A DNA stretch of 64,000 nt, taken from NCBI GenBank assembly GCA_023398815.1, contig JAEWRW010000063.1, forward strand, positions 74,400-138,399. The letters are read 5' to 3'. Numbering within the stretch: position 1 is the first letter of the stretch; the number at the start of each line of letters is the position of its first letter. Shown in pieces: positions 1 through 8,464 of this stretch. The translations under genes and the position numbers were made by a program. The notes beneath the pieces were generated by a model. That model saw nothing but the letters and a program-made list of their open reading frames with translations, ran no database searches and had not been told where the DNA came from. Origin of the DNA: Bacillota bacterium (lineage in GTDB: Bacteria; Bacillota; Clostridia; Christensenellales; UMGS416).

Positions 1-71
1 CCCTTCCACTTGGCACCTGCCAGGAAGCAGCGGTTTTTCTTCATCAGCTTTTCGGCGATGGTGTATGCCAT
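1..71 (-). CDS. N-acetylmuramoyl-L-alanine amidase (endolysin), N-terminus only
   Basis: Only the first 23 codons lie in the window; the gene runs off the left edge. The start is MAYTIAEKLMKKNRCFLAG, a beginning I associate with Firmicutes phage amidase endolysins that cut the host wall peptide bond at lysis. It starts 2 bases after the holin stop, the usual holin-endolysin order. The call rests on a short N-terminus plus context, and the catalytic part cannot be seen. Confidence 0.6.
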   Translation of the reverse strand, partial: MAYTIAEKLMKKNRCFLAGAKWK

Positions 72-73
72 GA

Positions 74-490
74 TTATTCCTCCTTCTCCGCCTCGTCGGC
101 GGCGTCATCCTTATTAAGTGCAGCGATCACGGCCTTGAGCTTGGCCGGGTACTGCACCCCGGCCCTGCCAACATTTTCGAGGATGCTCAGGCCCTCATTG
201 GCGATGTAAAAGGTACAGGCGGCATCCCGCACGAAGTCCTGCCCCAGGTATCGGTCGAGCATCGCGCCGATGGCCACCATGACGAAAATTAACAGTTTCT
301 TGGCGATGCCACGGAACCCAACGGCGGACGATAGTTCGCGGTTGATGCCGGCGGCGATGATGCCCGTCAGATAGTCCGCACAGACAAACACCACCAGCAC
401 AAGTACGCTCATATCCCATCCTCCGAACATCCAACTCAGGAAGCCGCCCACGGCGGCCACAACCAACTTGACAAGATCCAGCCAGTTCAT
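74..490 (-). CDS. Phage holin, phi-LC3/TcdE-like (Phage_holin_4) family
   Basis: A 138-residue membrane protein predicted to form the lesions that let the endolysin reach the wall. Hydrophobic segments lie at about 7-22, 27-47 and 66-80, and the tail is highly charged (DDAADEAEKEE). The segment ADYLTGIIAAGINRELSS is typical of the phage_holin_4 family. It sits directly upstream of the amidase in the last transcribed part of the late operon. Length is normal for the family. Confidence 0.85.
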   Translation of the reverse strand: MNWLDLVKLVVAAVGGFLSWMFGGWDMSVLVLVVFVCADYLTGIIAAGINRELSSAVGFRGIAKKLLIFVMVAIGAMLDRYLGQDFVRDAACTFYIANEGLSILENVGRAGVQYPAKLKAVIAALNKDDAADEAEKEE

Positions 491-518
491 TCCTTTTCTC
501 CTCTCGTTGTAATGTAAA

Positions 519-540
519 GCCCCCGGGAATCCCCAGGGGC
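519..540 (-). terminator. Hairpin between the fibre genes and the lysis genes
   Basis: The arms GCCCC..GGG and CCC..GGGGC form a 9-pair stem with a 4-base loop. One pair is G-U only when the minus strand is transcribed, which supports that direction. On the minus strand it is followed by TTTACATT, a weak U tract. It may attenuate late transcription before the lysis genes. Confidence 0.5.
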
Positions 541-560
541 CGAAAGCGGTTTTGATGGGC

Positions 561-1943
561 TCAGCGCATCAGCCTGCGCCCCTCGATGGTGCAGAGCAGC
601 CTGTCTAGTTGGAGCAGTGACACCGCCGTCGTGCCCGAGTTCGTAGCCACGATGGAGATGCCCACCTGCCGCCCGCTCCCCGTCGGGAGGTTGGTGGCCA
701 CGGTGGCCATCCAGCCGATAGACCCATTTACCAATTGCACCGTGAATGTGGCCTGTGATAGATCTGGACTCAGCCGAATCACCAGCTTTATCCACACGGA
801 CGCGTAGAGCTGCGCTGTGGTAGCCGCGGCCGTCTCTGTGCCATTGGAACGGCTCTTTGCCGTCAGCACTCCGTTGAGGATCTCTGCGAACACCCCGTCC
901 GTCGGCGCGGCCGTGGTTGTGGAATCGTGGAACCCCACCCGCACCGTTGTGTTGGCCAGGGTAATCAGGTTAAATACCAGCTCAAAGGTCTCTCCGCCGG
1001 CCAACAGAAGGCTATCCTGCAAGCTGCGGATGTACCACCCGCTGTTTGCTGTGGTGCTGGACTTGATGTCCACCACGCCCGGGTGATTCGCATCACCCGC
1101 AATGGCATTCATTGTGCCAGCGGAAATCGCCGCCCCGGTCAGTGGGGCGAGACCGTATGCGGTGTTGAGCAGGAAATCGTTGTCGATCAGCACCAGCCGA
1201 TCCCGCGCCTCTGCCTCTCCGCCCCATCCCAGGTTGCTGTTCAGCCACGCCTCCAGGAGCGGGAACACGAAGCGTCGATAACCCTGCTCGTTTGGGTGCA
1301 GGCCATCTCCCTGAAGGAAGAAGTTAGCGTTGTGCGAGGCGAGCGCCCCGTTGAGCTCAGAGAGCTTCCAAAAGTCGAGCACTGGCACCCCGCGCTTGCG
1401 GCACACCGACATGACCTGCTCGATCACCGGGCGAATGAGGATGTCCATGGCTGGCGCTGCCTTCTGGATGGCGATGTAGCCGACCCGGCAGTTAGGGAAG
1501 TCGGTGGCCACGTTATCCAGAAATGCTTCGCAGGCCTGCACAGGCTGCGTCAAGTCGGCTCCGCTCGTGCTGTACCCGTTGAGGATGTTCCCGGGTGGCA
1601 CCAGATTCAGCCCGTCATTTCCGCCGCCGTCGAACAGTATGAGATCTGGCACAATGCCTTGCGCCTTCATATAGTCGTACTGAGCTTTAATGGTTAGGTA
1701 TTGTGCCCCCAGCGTCTCGTTGTGCGACATGTAGGCACCTGACATCGCCAGACGGTAGAACACCGCTTTTGGGTATGCCTGCTGAAGCAGGTAGTGGAGC
1801 CCGTAGCCATCCCATCCAAGGCCATAGAGCCACGAATCGCCCAACTCCACAACGATCTTCCCGTTCAGCACCTGTGGCCGGATCTCCAACACATCCCACG
1901 AGGCGCCATTGTACCTCTTGAGATCTCCACGCACGGTTGCCAT
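561..1943 (-). CDS. SGNH/GDSL-hydrolase tail protein
   Basis: A 460-residue tail-tip or fibre protein with an esterase-type domain. The N-terminus (RYNGASWDVLEIRP) repeats the design of the next fibre (KFNGSSWETFYP), suggesting a shared attachment motif. SGNH signatures are visible: GDSW with nucleophile Ser37, GGND at about 107-110, and D213-x-x-H216 in GDGLHP. This suggests deacetylation or de-esterification of a cell-surface glycan during adsorption. The C-terminal 200 residues look like a beta-rich binding domain. It lies last among the tail genes. Enzyme class is well supported; the substrate is unknown. Confidence 0.8.
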   Translation of the reverse strand: MATVRGDLKRYNGASWDVLEIRPQVLNGKIVVELGDSWLYGLGWDGYGLHYLLQQAYPKAVFYRLAMSGAYMSHNETLGAQYLTIKAQYDYMKAQGIVPDLILFDGGGNDGLNLVPPGNILNGYSTSGADLTQPVQACEAFLDNVATDFPNCRVGYIAIQKAAPAMDILIRPVIEQVMSVCRKRGVPVLDFWKLSELNGALASHNANFFLQGDGLHPNEQGYRRFVFPLLEAWLNSNLGWGGEAEARDRLVLIDNDFLLNTAYGLAPLTGAAISAGTMNAIAGDANHPGVVDIKSSTTANSGWYIRSLQDSLLLAGGETFELVFNLITLANTTVRVGFHDSTTTAAPTDGVFAEILNGVLTAKSRSNGTETAAATTAQLYASVWIKLVIRLSPDLSQATFTVQLVNGSIGWMATVATNLPTGSGRQVGISIVATNSGTTAVSLLQLDRLLCTIEGRRLMR

Positions 1944-1955
1944 ATAGCCGCCCCC

Positions 1956-2639
1956 TCAGTTGGTGTCGAACCAGAAATCACCCGCCGTCGGGCTTGTGGG
2001 CTGTGCCGTGCCTACGGTGAAGATCGGGGCGGCAATGGCCCTGGCCTGCTGAGTAGCCGTAAGGTGATAATACTCGCCGGCGGCACCGCCCTGCAGGCTG
2101 GAGAGGTTGGCGTGGTCATTGATGGCCGAAGACATTTTGAACCAGCGGCCCACACCCGTGGTCGGCGCCACGATGCGGTTATCGTCGCCGGCGTCCGAGC
2201 TGTCCCGGTCGAGCCGGTAGAGGCCCATCGCCTCCACGTTGATGAGGCATTTATCCGGGTAGGTGGCGGCCAATGTCGTGTTCAGCGCCTTGAGAGCCGT
2301 GACGTCAGCCACGGCAGGCTTGAGCGTTGAGCCAGTGCCAGATGCGGCGGCATCGATGGCTGCCTGCACCTGTGCCGCCGTCCAGAGTACGCCCGTACCG
2401 GTGCCGGCGTCGTTGATCTTCTTGCCACTGTCCACCAGATCGCCGTTGGCATCCAGCTGAGCCAGGTCACCCGCGGTCGGGCTGGCCGGCCGCGCGGCCT
2501 TGCCGTTCCAGGCCGTTTTCTCCGTGTCTGTCGTCAGTCGGTGGGTGGCATCGTCAATGATCTGGTCGCCCGTGGTTTTTGGGTAGAATGTCTCCCACGA
2601 GCTGCCGTTGAATTTCTTCTCTGTGTATTTCGTTGCCAT
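1956..2639 (-). CDS. Phage tail fibre protein
   Basis: A 227-residue protein of low complexity with phrases typical of tail fibres: GDLAQLDANGDLVDSGKKI, repeated PTSPTAGD, and TAAQVQAAIDAAASGTG. The N-terminus has the same xFNGSSW motif as the SGNH protein. It probably forms a trimeric fibre contacting the host. It lies between the collagen-like gene and the SGNH gene. No catalytic motif is seen. Confidence 0.75.
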   Translation of the reverse strand: MATKYTEKKFNGSSWETFYPKTTGDQIIDDATHRLTTDTEKTAWNGKAARPASPTAGDLAQLDANGDLVDSGKKINDAGTGTGVLWTAAQVQAAIDAAASGTGSTLKPAVADVTALKALNTTLAATYPDKCLINVEAMGLYRLDRDSSDAGDDNRIVAPTTGVGRWFKMSSAINDHANLSSLQGGAAGEYYHLTATQQARAIAAPIFTVGTAQPTSPTAGDFWFDTN

Positions 2640-2653
2640 CGCGGCAGCCCTCC

Positions 2654-2881
2654 TCAGTCGCTTGTGTCATACCATAAGGCGTTGGTGTCGCCAGGCTCGC
2701 CGTCGGCGACAACGATGTTCACTCCTCCACCCGTGCCCGGTGAGCCAGGAGGCCCAGGCGGCCCAGGCACCGGCACATATGCCAGCGTCGGTATGCGTAT
2801 CACCGGCATTGGGCCAGTGGGTGCTTTCAGCTGCACAACCGGCAATGACCCGACCTGTGTAACCAGCTTAATCGTCGCCAT
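2654..2881 (-). CDS. Small collagen-like tail protein
   Basis: A 75-residue protein with a central run of Gly-x-y triplets (GPPGPPGSPG), able to form a short collagen-like triple helix, followed by GDTNALWYDTSD, a tail-fibre style ending. It overlaps the upstream gene by 14 bases, consistent with coupled translation in the tail-tip block. It is probably a trimerising fibre component. The function is inferred from repeats and context only. Confidence 0.6.
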   Translation of the reverse strand: MATIKLVTQVGSLPVVQLKAPTGPMPVIRIPTLAYVPVPGPPGPPGSPGTGGGVNIVVADGEPGDTNALWYDTSD

Positions 2882-3221
2882 CGCGCGTCACATCCTTCTC
2901 AATGATCACCGCGTAGATCTCGCTGCTGGTTGGCTTTCCGCTGTCGTCAAGGTACAGTTCCACGTCACTCTCGTGTTGTCCGGTCGGCCAGCTTTGTGTG
3001 CTGCCTGGTACCGACAGGATGTAACGCCCCGGGATTACTGCGCCGGTGTCCGGGTCGGTCGCCCTGGAGATGGCTAGCGTGGCAAGCAGCCGACCTGCGG
3101 TCGTGCGAATTTGTGACCGCAGGGCCGACGGGTCTGGCGATAGTACTGCTCCGTCCTCGTCACTGATCTCAATTGGATATGCCAGCGCGTCGCCGCGCTT
3201 CCGTCTAGCTGCTACGATCAT
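2868..3221 (-). CDS. Hypothetical tail-tip protein (BppU-like N-terminal region possible)
   Basis: A 117-residue protein read from the ATG at 3221, which has GGAGG 5 bases upstream and overlaps the previous stop (ATGA). It starts MIVAARRKRGDALAYPIEI and continues with beta-strand-rich text (DGAVLSPD, GRYILSVPG, VELYLDDSG) that resembles upper-baseplate modules describing polarisable beta sandwiches. It lies among fibre genes. I do not recognise a specific family with confidence. Confidence 0.6.
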   Translation of the reverse strand: MIVAARRKRGDALAYPIEISDEDGAVLSPDPSALRSQIRTTAGRLLATLAISRATDPDTGAVIPGRYILSVPGSTQSWPTGQHESDVELYLDDSGKPTSSEIYAVIIEKDVTRDGDD

Positions 3222-3691
3222 AATGCCTCCTGTTCTGCCGGTGACGTGGGCCACACGATGGCCGCCAGCGGATCAGCAATGGTCTCCGGGAGGTCCCGAA
3301 GCGCCTGCCGGTAGGTGCGCCATGCGCTGCGCAGCTCATCAGCCATCGGCCGATCAGCCCACATGTACTCGTCGCTTTTCCTCAGTAGGTCGTCACGCTG
3401 CAGGCGTATGGCGGCCATGGCCATCTCGCATTCCTGGATCTCAGCCTCGGCGCGCTTGCCATCATCGAAGTACAGAGCACCGTCCAGCCAACGGTAGCAA
3501 CGCAGCAGCCGGCGGAAGCTCAGTAGCCTGGACAACTGCTCCTCGTCCGCTCCTTCCGCGTCCAGCGTGCTTACCCCGGCCACCTGCATGGCGGGCAGCA
3601 GTGCAGCCTCCGTCGCCTCAACGCCACCTGGGAACCCGCCCACCGTTGCATAACCGACGATGTAGCCGTCGGCGTCAAGTTTCAGTTGCAT
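3218..3691 (-). CDS. Tail fibre assembly chaperone-like protein
   Basis: A 157-residue protein. The C-terminal part has ELRSAWRTYRQALRDLPE, the W..YRQALRDLP pattern of phage tail assembly chaperones (Phage_tail_APC/Caudo_TAP type). The N-terminus (MQLKLDADGYIVGYATVGGFPGG) fits the usual small beta domain. It would help fold or trimerise the neighbouring fibres. Family assignment is from the motif; activity is inferred. Confidence 0.65.
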   Translation of the reverse strand: MQLKLDADGYIVGYATVGGFPGGVEATEAALLPAMQVAGVSTLDAEGADEEQLSRLLSFRRLLRCYRWLDGALYFDDGKRAEAEIQECEMAMAAIRLQRDDLLRKSDEYMWADRPMADELRSAWRTYRQALRDLPETIADPLAAIVWPTSPAEQEAL

Positions 3692-3702
3692 CCTGTCCCT
3701 CC

Positions 3703-5970
3703 TTATGCCGTTCCCTTGATGTAATCCACTGCCAGGCTGGTGACCGCGCCAGTGGACTCGTTGACCGACCTACAGGCCACCAGCGTCCACACATCGCCTA
3801 CCACGGTCGCGCGGAAGTAATAGTGCAGCTGCGTCGTGCCAGAAGGGGCAGCCCCTTCGCCGGCAACGATGCCGCTCGATACCCGTATGGCGTGGATCGT
3901 TGCGATGGAGCCCTCTGGGCGCACGTCAAAATGGGTGTATGGGGCCTGGCCTGTGACCGTGATGTCCCCCGTGCTCCATGAGCCATCCCACAGGGTCTTT
4001 ATTGGGAGGATTGACACCCCGTCGACAGCAACCGCACCGGCCCCTACGATTTTCTTCCCATGCATGTGGATGTTTTCCCAGGCATTCAGGATCTCGTTGC
4101 CAGCGTCGGCAGCCTGGCGCACCTGAAATGCGGCCGCATTGGCAAGGTTACCGAAGTTCATAACATCGAACGGGGCCATGATCTTGAAATTCACACCATA
4201 CTGCCCGCTGCCAAGATCCTCCCCGGTGGCCGAGAAGGCATCCCCAGCTTCCTGGGTGAACCTGTTGCGCAGATACATGCCCCAGTTGGTCAGCGCCGCC
4301 GCCCAGAAGTCCCCGAGCCGTAGGCCGTTCTGTATGACGGCCCAGCCAGGCTCGACCGCCGCCTCATAGTCACTGCCAACGATGAGGGCCTTTGTGGCCG
4401 CGCCGCTCCCGCCCGCGCCATCACTCCAGACAAACATGCCAGGGGAGTAGGCCACAATCTTGGTGGCGTACACGGTGCCGGTCTTGGGCGCCAGCGCCGT
4501 GCTCTCGGGGGGAACGTTGGTTGCCCGGAGCTGCAAACCATAGCTGTTGCCCTCGGTCAGCCCGGTCAGATCAAAGGAGTTGGCCAGATCGCTCCCGTTT
4601 AGCGTTGCCACAGTCCACGCCCCGCTGGCCAGCTTGTACTCGATGGTGCCGACCTGGTCTGCCTCCTGTGTGCCGCCATACCCGGTGTCCGAAACAGCTA
4701 TGTGCACTTTGGCGGTTGTCTTTCCCCGCTCGATTTTGGTCACCGTGAGCGTCGGCGCCCGGTAGCGCTTCACGGTGAGCGCAGCGCCCGCCGAGTAGGC
4801 ACTCGCTTGCCCTGGCGTGTCCGTTACCTTGCCCTTGACACTGGTCGAAAGATCATCCTTGCCAGTCGTCAGGTTGCCGATGACGGCACTGAGCGCCTTG
4901 AAAGCCGCCGTCACCAGTGCTGCCCCGGAGGCAAGCACAGCACCGGAGGCAAGCACCGCCTGGTATGTCAGATTGTTGGTCGCCCCGGACGCGTCCAGCG
5001 CGTTGCAGGCGCTTGGCTTGGTCATGGTGATGACAATGGTCTCACCCTCAAAAGCCTGGGTGATGGCCGTTCCACCAACCGTCTTGGACAGCACGGGGAT
5101 GCCAGGGGCGCTCGGCGGTACCCGGTAGTCCACCACGAACGCGACGATTGCCGAGAAGCCGGAGAAGTAATAGGTCCCGTTGTAAAGCACCCTAGCCTGT
5201 ACGCGGATGCGGAGGTTGGCGCTGTAGAAATACTGCCCGGCCGAAATGCCCAGCCTCGTCAGCATGTTCACGGTGTACTGGCTCACGCCGTTTGCCGTGA
5301 CATATGACGTGCCCCAGGTGGCCCCGCCATCGGTGCTGATCTGCATCGTGTACGAGATCTTGGAGGCGGAAATCAGCCCGTAGTTGTCCAGGGATGGCGC
5401 CCATGAAAAGGCTTTGCTGTTGGTCTTCACCGTTCCTGGTGCGATCATTTCAGGGGTTGCAAGATCCGGCTCAGCGGCGTGGCAGACGATTGTGACCATC
5501 GGCCGTTTGCTTGCCTCTGCCGTGATGCCCTCGAAAACCATGTATGGCAAGCCAGACGCCCGGTAGAGGCAAAGGCCCTGCGACGCCCCGTCCCGGATGC
5601 GCTCGGCGAAGGCGTTGGGCAGCGTCACCGTGTTGGTGTTGCCAACGCGGAAATTGCCCTGGCTGATGTCCTGCCCATGGTAGAGCGCAGAGGCGGACAC
5701 GGCCTCCGTGGTTTTGGAGTACAAGTGATCATAAACGCCAATGTTGCCGTCGGCATCGGTGCCGCCTGTACGCCGGGTGAGCCGCAGGGACACCGCATCG
5801 ATGACCATGCCCTGCAGGGACGCCACGACGTTGTCCAGCCACATCATGCCGTAGTTGTCGCCTGAGACCCCTGGGTTGTACTCGCCCATGTAAAGGTTGT
5901 CGTTGTCTTCCCACCCGGCGCCGTCCCGGTAGTTCTTTGCCTTGGACGGGTAAAACGTGAGCGTTGGCAT
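3703..5970 (-). CDS. Large tail/receptor-binding protein with fibronectin-III-like segments
   Basis: A 755-residue structural protein. The N-terminal 150 residues (from MPTLTFYPSKAKNYRDGAGW) resemble the DNRLRE-type beta sandwich of adhesive phage proteins. FnIII-like strands follow (AFSWAPSLDNYG, YRVPPSAPGIPVLS, VTKIERGKTTAKVHIAV, LTGLTEGNSYGLQLRATN), and a distal head domain lies near the C-terminus. It sits directly after the tail endopeptidase, the place for a receptor-binding or tip protein. No enzyme motif was seen. Confidence 0.7.
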   Translation of the reverse strand: MPTLTFYPSKAKNYRDGAGWEDNDNLYMGEYNPGVSGDNYGMMWLDNVVASLQGMVIDAVSLRLTRRTGGTDADGNIGVYDHLYSKTTEAVSASALYHGQDISQGNFRVGNTNTVTLPNAFAERIRDGASQGLCLYRASGLPYMVFEGITAEASKRPMVTIVCHAAEPDLATPEMIAPGTVKTNSKAFSWAPSLDNYGLISASKISYTMQISTDGGATWGTSYVTANGVSQYTVNMLTRLGISAGQYFYSANLRIRVQARVLYNGTYYFSGFSAIVAFVVDYRVPPSAPGIPVLSKTVGGTAITQAFEGETIVITMTKPSACNALDASGATNNLTYQAVLASGAVLASGAALVTAAFKALSAVIGNLTTGKDDLSTSVKGKVTDTPGQASAYSAGAALTVKRYRAPTLTVTKIERGKTTAKVHIAVSDTGYGGTQEADQVGTIEYKLASGAWTVATLNGSDLANSFDLTGLTEGNSYGLQLRATNVPPESTALAPKTGTVYATKIVAYSPGMFVWSDGAGGSGAATKALIVGSDYEAAVEPGWAVIQNGLRLGDFWAAALTNWGMYLRNRFTQEAGDAFSATGEDLGSGQYGVNFKIMAPFDVMNFGNLANAAAFQVRQAADAGNEILNAWENIHMHGKKIVGAGAVAVDGVSILPIKTLWDGSWSTGDITVTGQAPYTHFDVRPEGSIATIHAIRVSSGIVAGEGAAPSGTTQLHYYFRATVVGDVWTLVACRSVNESTGAVTSLAVDYIKGTA

Positions 5971-5980
5971 GGGTTACCTC

Positions 5981-7720
5981 CTACCCAACAAAGATACCGA
6001 TCCCGGTGCGTGTGCCGATGGCGTAGGTGCGTTGCACCGCCGAAGTCCCGTAATAGTCCCCATCCTTACGAATGGAGCGCCTGAGCGTCAAATCGTCATC
6101 GTACACGTCGATGTACGGATCTCCGCTCTCATCCACCCCCTGCACCATGTGTGCCGCGGTCGGGATGCCCGCCGTCAGCTGTGTGATGGTGCCATAGGCG
6201 GCGATGAGTTGGCCGGCGAAGGCCACCGCCGCGCTCAACGTGCCGGCATTGATGAGGGAGGCGGTGAAGCCGTCGCCCGTGCCGAAGGTCTGCCAGTCAT
6301 ACTCCCCATTGCCCAGCTTGGTGTTGGCGATGGCCAGGATTCCGGCCCCCAGCTTTAGGGCCTTGGTGTGCCCCGGGTCCTCAAAGACGAAATTGCCATT
6401 GGCATCGGTGGCAAAACCGGTCACGGTCGCGGCCAGCTGCACCTTGAGCAGGTCGATCATGTACTGGATGCCGCTGTCTGCGTCTCCAGGTGAGATGACG
6501 GTCGCCCTGTCCCACACCCCGGCACGGTCCTTCATATCGGCGAGCTGCTGCTGCAGCACCGACATCGAGCGGCTCAGGTTCGGGATGTAGTTGCCGAGCG
6601 TCACCTTGTTGTCGGTGCTCGTCGATGGAATGCTCACATCCAGTGCAATGACGCGAGCCTCACCCGTGATGGCCGGCGTCACGCTGGTATTGATGACGCG
6701 CACGGTGTCGCCCAGGCGCACCGCCTCATGCTCGTATCCCGTCAGGCCCTCCAGCACCAGCACATCCATCTCATAGGTTACATTGGGGGTCTTGGCTGCC
6801 TGCAGCGCTTCCCATGTGGCCGTCAGGAGTTCCCCGGCGTCGGTGATGTCGTCGAACTTCACGCACCCTCGGATGTGCCGGCCGGCTGGACCATAGGCAG
6901 CGGCGGCAGCGTCATCCCCAACCCAGTTTTGGCCGGCGGGCTTGTCCACCGGGTCGCCGGAGGCAACCGCCCAGGCCACCTCGTCAAACTCCAGCCGGCG
7001 GCCATATGCCGGATCTTCGCTCTCGCTACCGCCGTCTACTTCCACGCCCTTGCCTCTGCCGACAAGGGCCGTGTATATCCCGCTGCGATCAATCGTCTGT
7101 TTGATCTGGCCGAGATCCTTGGTGAGTTCGAAGCGCTTGCCTGTGTCCGCGCCTCGGCGGGCGAGGATGTCCACATACCGGCCAACGATCACGCCACCCA
7201 CCACCTGCAGGCGGAACCGCAGTTCCCCGCTCCAGGCCGTGGCCACGGCGACGAGGCCCGCCAGCACGCTGGTCTTGTAGATGCGGCAGGACGCCGCGCC
7301 AAGGTTCTCGGCCTGGCCGAGCTGCCAACGGGTCCCGCCCAGCACCTGACTCACTGCCGAGGCAGCCGTGGTGGACGTCGGCCTGACATCGTCCAGCCAT
7401 TCCCCCTGCAGCTCACAGAAAGCATGCTCTCCCTCGGCGGTGATCGTGCTGCCGTCCCCGTCCACCCGCTGCGGGCGGGTGATGCGGTACTCCTGCCAGT
7501 AACCGTCCCGGTCCTGGTAGAGCAGATAGGCGCCATCAGTCACATAGGCCGCATCCTCGTGAGTCGCCGGTATGGTGAGTGTGCAGGTATCCGAGTAGGC
7601 ACCACCGGCCAAGGCCTCCAGCTTGATTCGGAACTCGGCGATTGGACAAGCGCTTAGCAAATCGTTGGAGAGAACGGCCACAAGCTCCTCGGCCTCATTT
7701 AGAACCTTGAGTTGGAACAT
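5981..7720 (-). CDS. Phage tail endopeptidase / minor structural protein (Prophage_tail family)
   Basis: A 579-residue protein matching the Tal-like N-terminal layout. It starts MFQLKVLNEAEELVAVL, continues through a beta-rich hub domain (DTCTLTIPATHEDAAYV, EYRITRPQRV, ITAEGEHAFCEL), then VRLGDTVRVINTSV and KVTLGNYIPNLSRSM, typical of the Prophage_tail (pfam06605) group. It forms the tail-tip hub and may help wall penetration. It lies directly after Dit, the canonical order. Confidence 0.8.
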   Translation of the reverse strand: MFQLKVLNEAEELVAVLSNDLLSACPIAEFRIKLEALAGGAYSDTCTLTIPATHEDAAYVTDGAYLLYQDRDGYWQEYRITRPQRVDGDGSTITAEGEHAFCELQGEWLDDVRPTSTTAASAVSQVLGGTRWQLGQAENLGAASCRIYKTSVLAGLVAVATAWSGELRFRLQVVGGVIVGRYVDILARRGADTGKRFELTKDLGQIKQTIDRSGIYTALVGRGKGVEVDGGSESEDPAYGRRLEFDEVAWAVASGDPVDKPAGQNWVGDDAAAAAYGPAGRHIRGCVKFDDITDAGELLTATWEALQAAKTPNVTYEMDVLVLEGLTGYEHEAVRLGDTVRVINTSVTPAITGEARVIALDVSIPSTSTDNKVTLGNYIPNLSRSMSVLQQQLADMKDRAGVWDRATVISPGDADSGIQYMIDLLKVQLAATVTGFATDANGNFVFEDPGHTKALKLGAGILAIANTKLGNGEYDWQTFGTGDGFTASLINAGTLSAAVAFAGQLIAAYGTITQLTAGIPTAAHMVQGVDESGDPYIDVYDDDLTLRRSIRKDGDYYGTSAVQRTYAIGTRTGIGIFVG

Positions 7721-7735
7721 GCCGTGCCCTCCCTC

Positions 7736-8464
7736 CTATAAATAGCGCCTCCGATAGGCCATGGTGGCCGTGGCTGCGCCGTCGGTCGTCATCGTGATGG
7801 TCTGGCTCCCGGTAGGTACGCCGAAGAACAGGGAGTCGAGCGCCACCGCCGGCATGATGGCCGAGCCGTTGCGCGTCACCTTGCCCCTGGCCATGTCAAT
7901 CACCACCACGTCGGCTGCGGCAAAGGTGCCGGCCAGTTGGATGTGCTGACCGCTCTCCTGGTGCAGCACCAGCAGCGATGTGCCCGGTGCCGAGTACGTG
8001 ACCGTAATGACCGGGTAGAAGTGCATCTGCGTGCCGTAGTCCACCGCCGTGCCGTTGATTGTGGCGGTTTGCTCCACCGTATCCTCGGCGAAAGGCTGGG
8101 CCGAGAAGGTGAATTCGAATTGCCCCGTGACCGAGACAATATCGAGCCCCACCGCATCGTAGACCCTGCCCGTCCAGCGCTTGCCCGGGTCATCGTCAAA
8201 GATGAGCTCCGTCGCACTGGCCAGCCATGCCGCGATGCCACGCGCTGCGCTCCGCATCGCCGGGAGCGTCGACGCCTGGATGGTGCAGGTCAGCACGAAA
8301 GTGCGCTTGCCGAATACTGGATCGCCATACTCAAACGTGCCATGCCGGCCCGGGACGGCAAGTTCTTTCGCCTCCCGGCCCGGCATGAGCTCCCGCTGCG
8401 ACTTGCACAGGATGCCATAGGCGTCGCTGTGGATGCCATTGAGAGTGAACCCTAGACCGATCAT
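7736..8464 (-). CDS. Distal tail protein (Dit)
   Basis: A 242-residue Siphovirus tail-component protein. The start MIGLGFTLNGIHSDAYGILCKS and the segment VPGRHGTFEYGDPVFGKRTFVLTC are hallmarks of Dit. A C-terminal beta-sandwich (VITVTYSAPGTSLLVLHQESG) follows. Dit forms the hexameric ring joining tail tube to tip. It overlaps the tape measure stop by 4 bases. Confidence 0.85.
   Translation of the reverse strand: MIGLGFTLNGIHSDAYGILCKSQRELMPGREAKELAVPGRHGTFEYGDPVFGKRTFVLTCTIQASTLPAMRSAARGIAAWLASATELIFDDDPGKRWTGRVYDAVGLDIVSVTGQFEFTFSAQPFAEDTVEQTATINGTAVDYGTQMHFYPVITVTYSAPGTSLLVLHQESGQHIQLAGTFAAADVVVIDMARGKVTRNGSAIMPAVALDSLFFGVPTGSQTITMTTDGAATATMAYRRRYL

Noticed and set aside
3046..3981. Plus-strand frame of 311 codons opposite the tail genes
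   Set aside because: Pro/Arg/Ala-rich shadow of the minus-strand tail genes, no ribosome site, overlaps three well-supported genes.
561..5970. Diversity-generating retroelement at the tail fibres
   Set aside because: No reverse transcriptase, no template/variable repeat pair seen.
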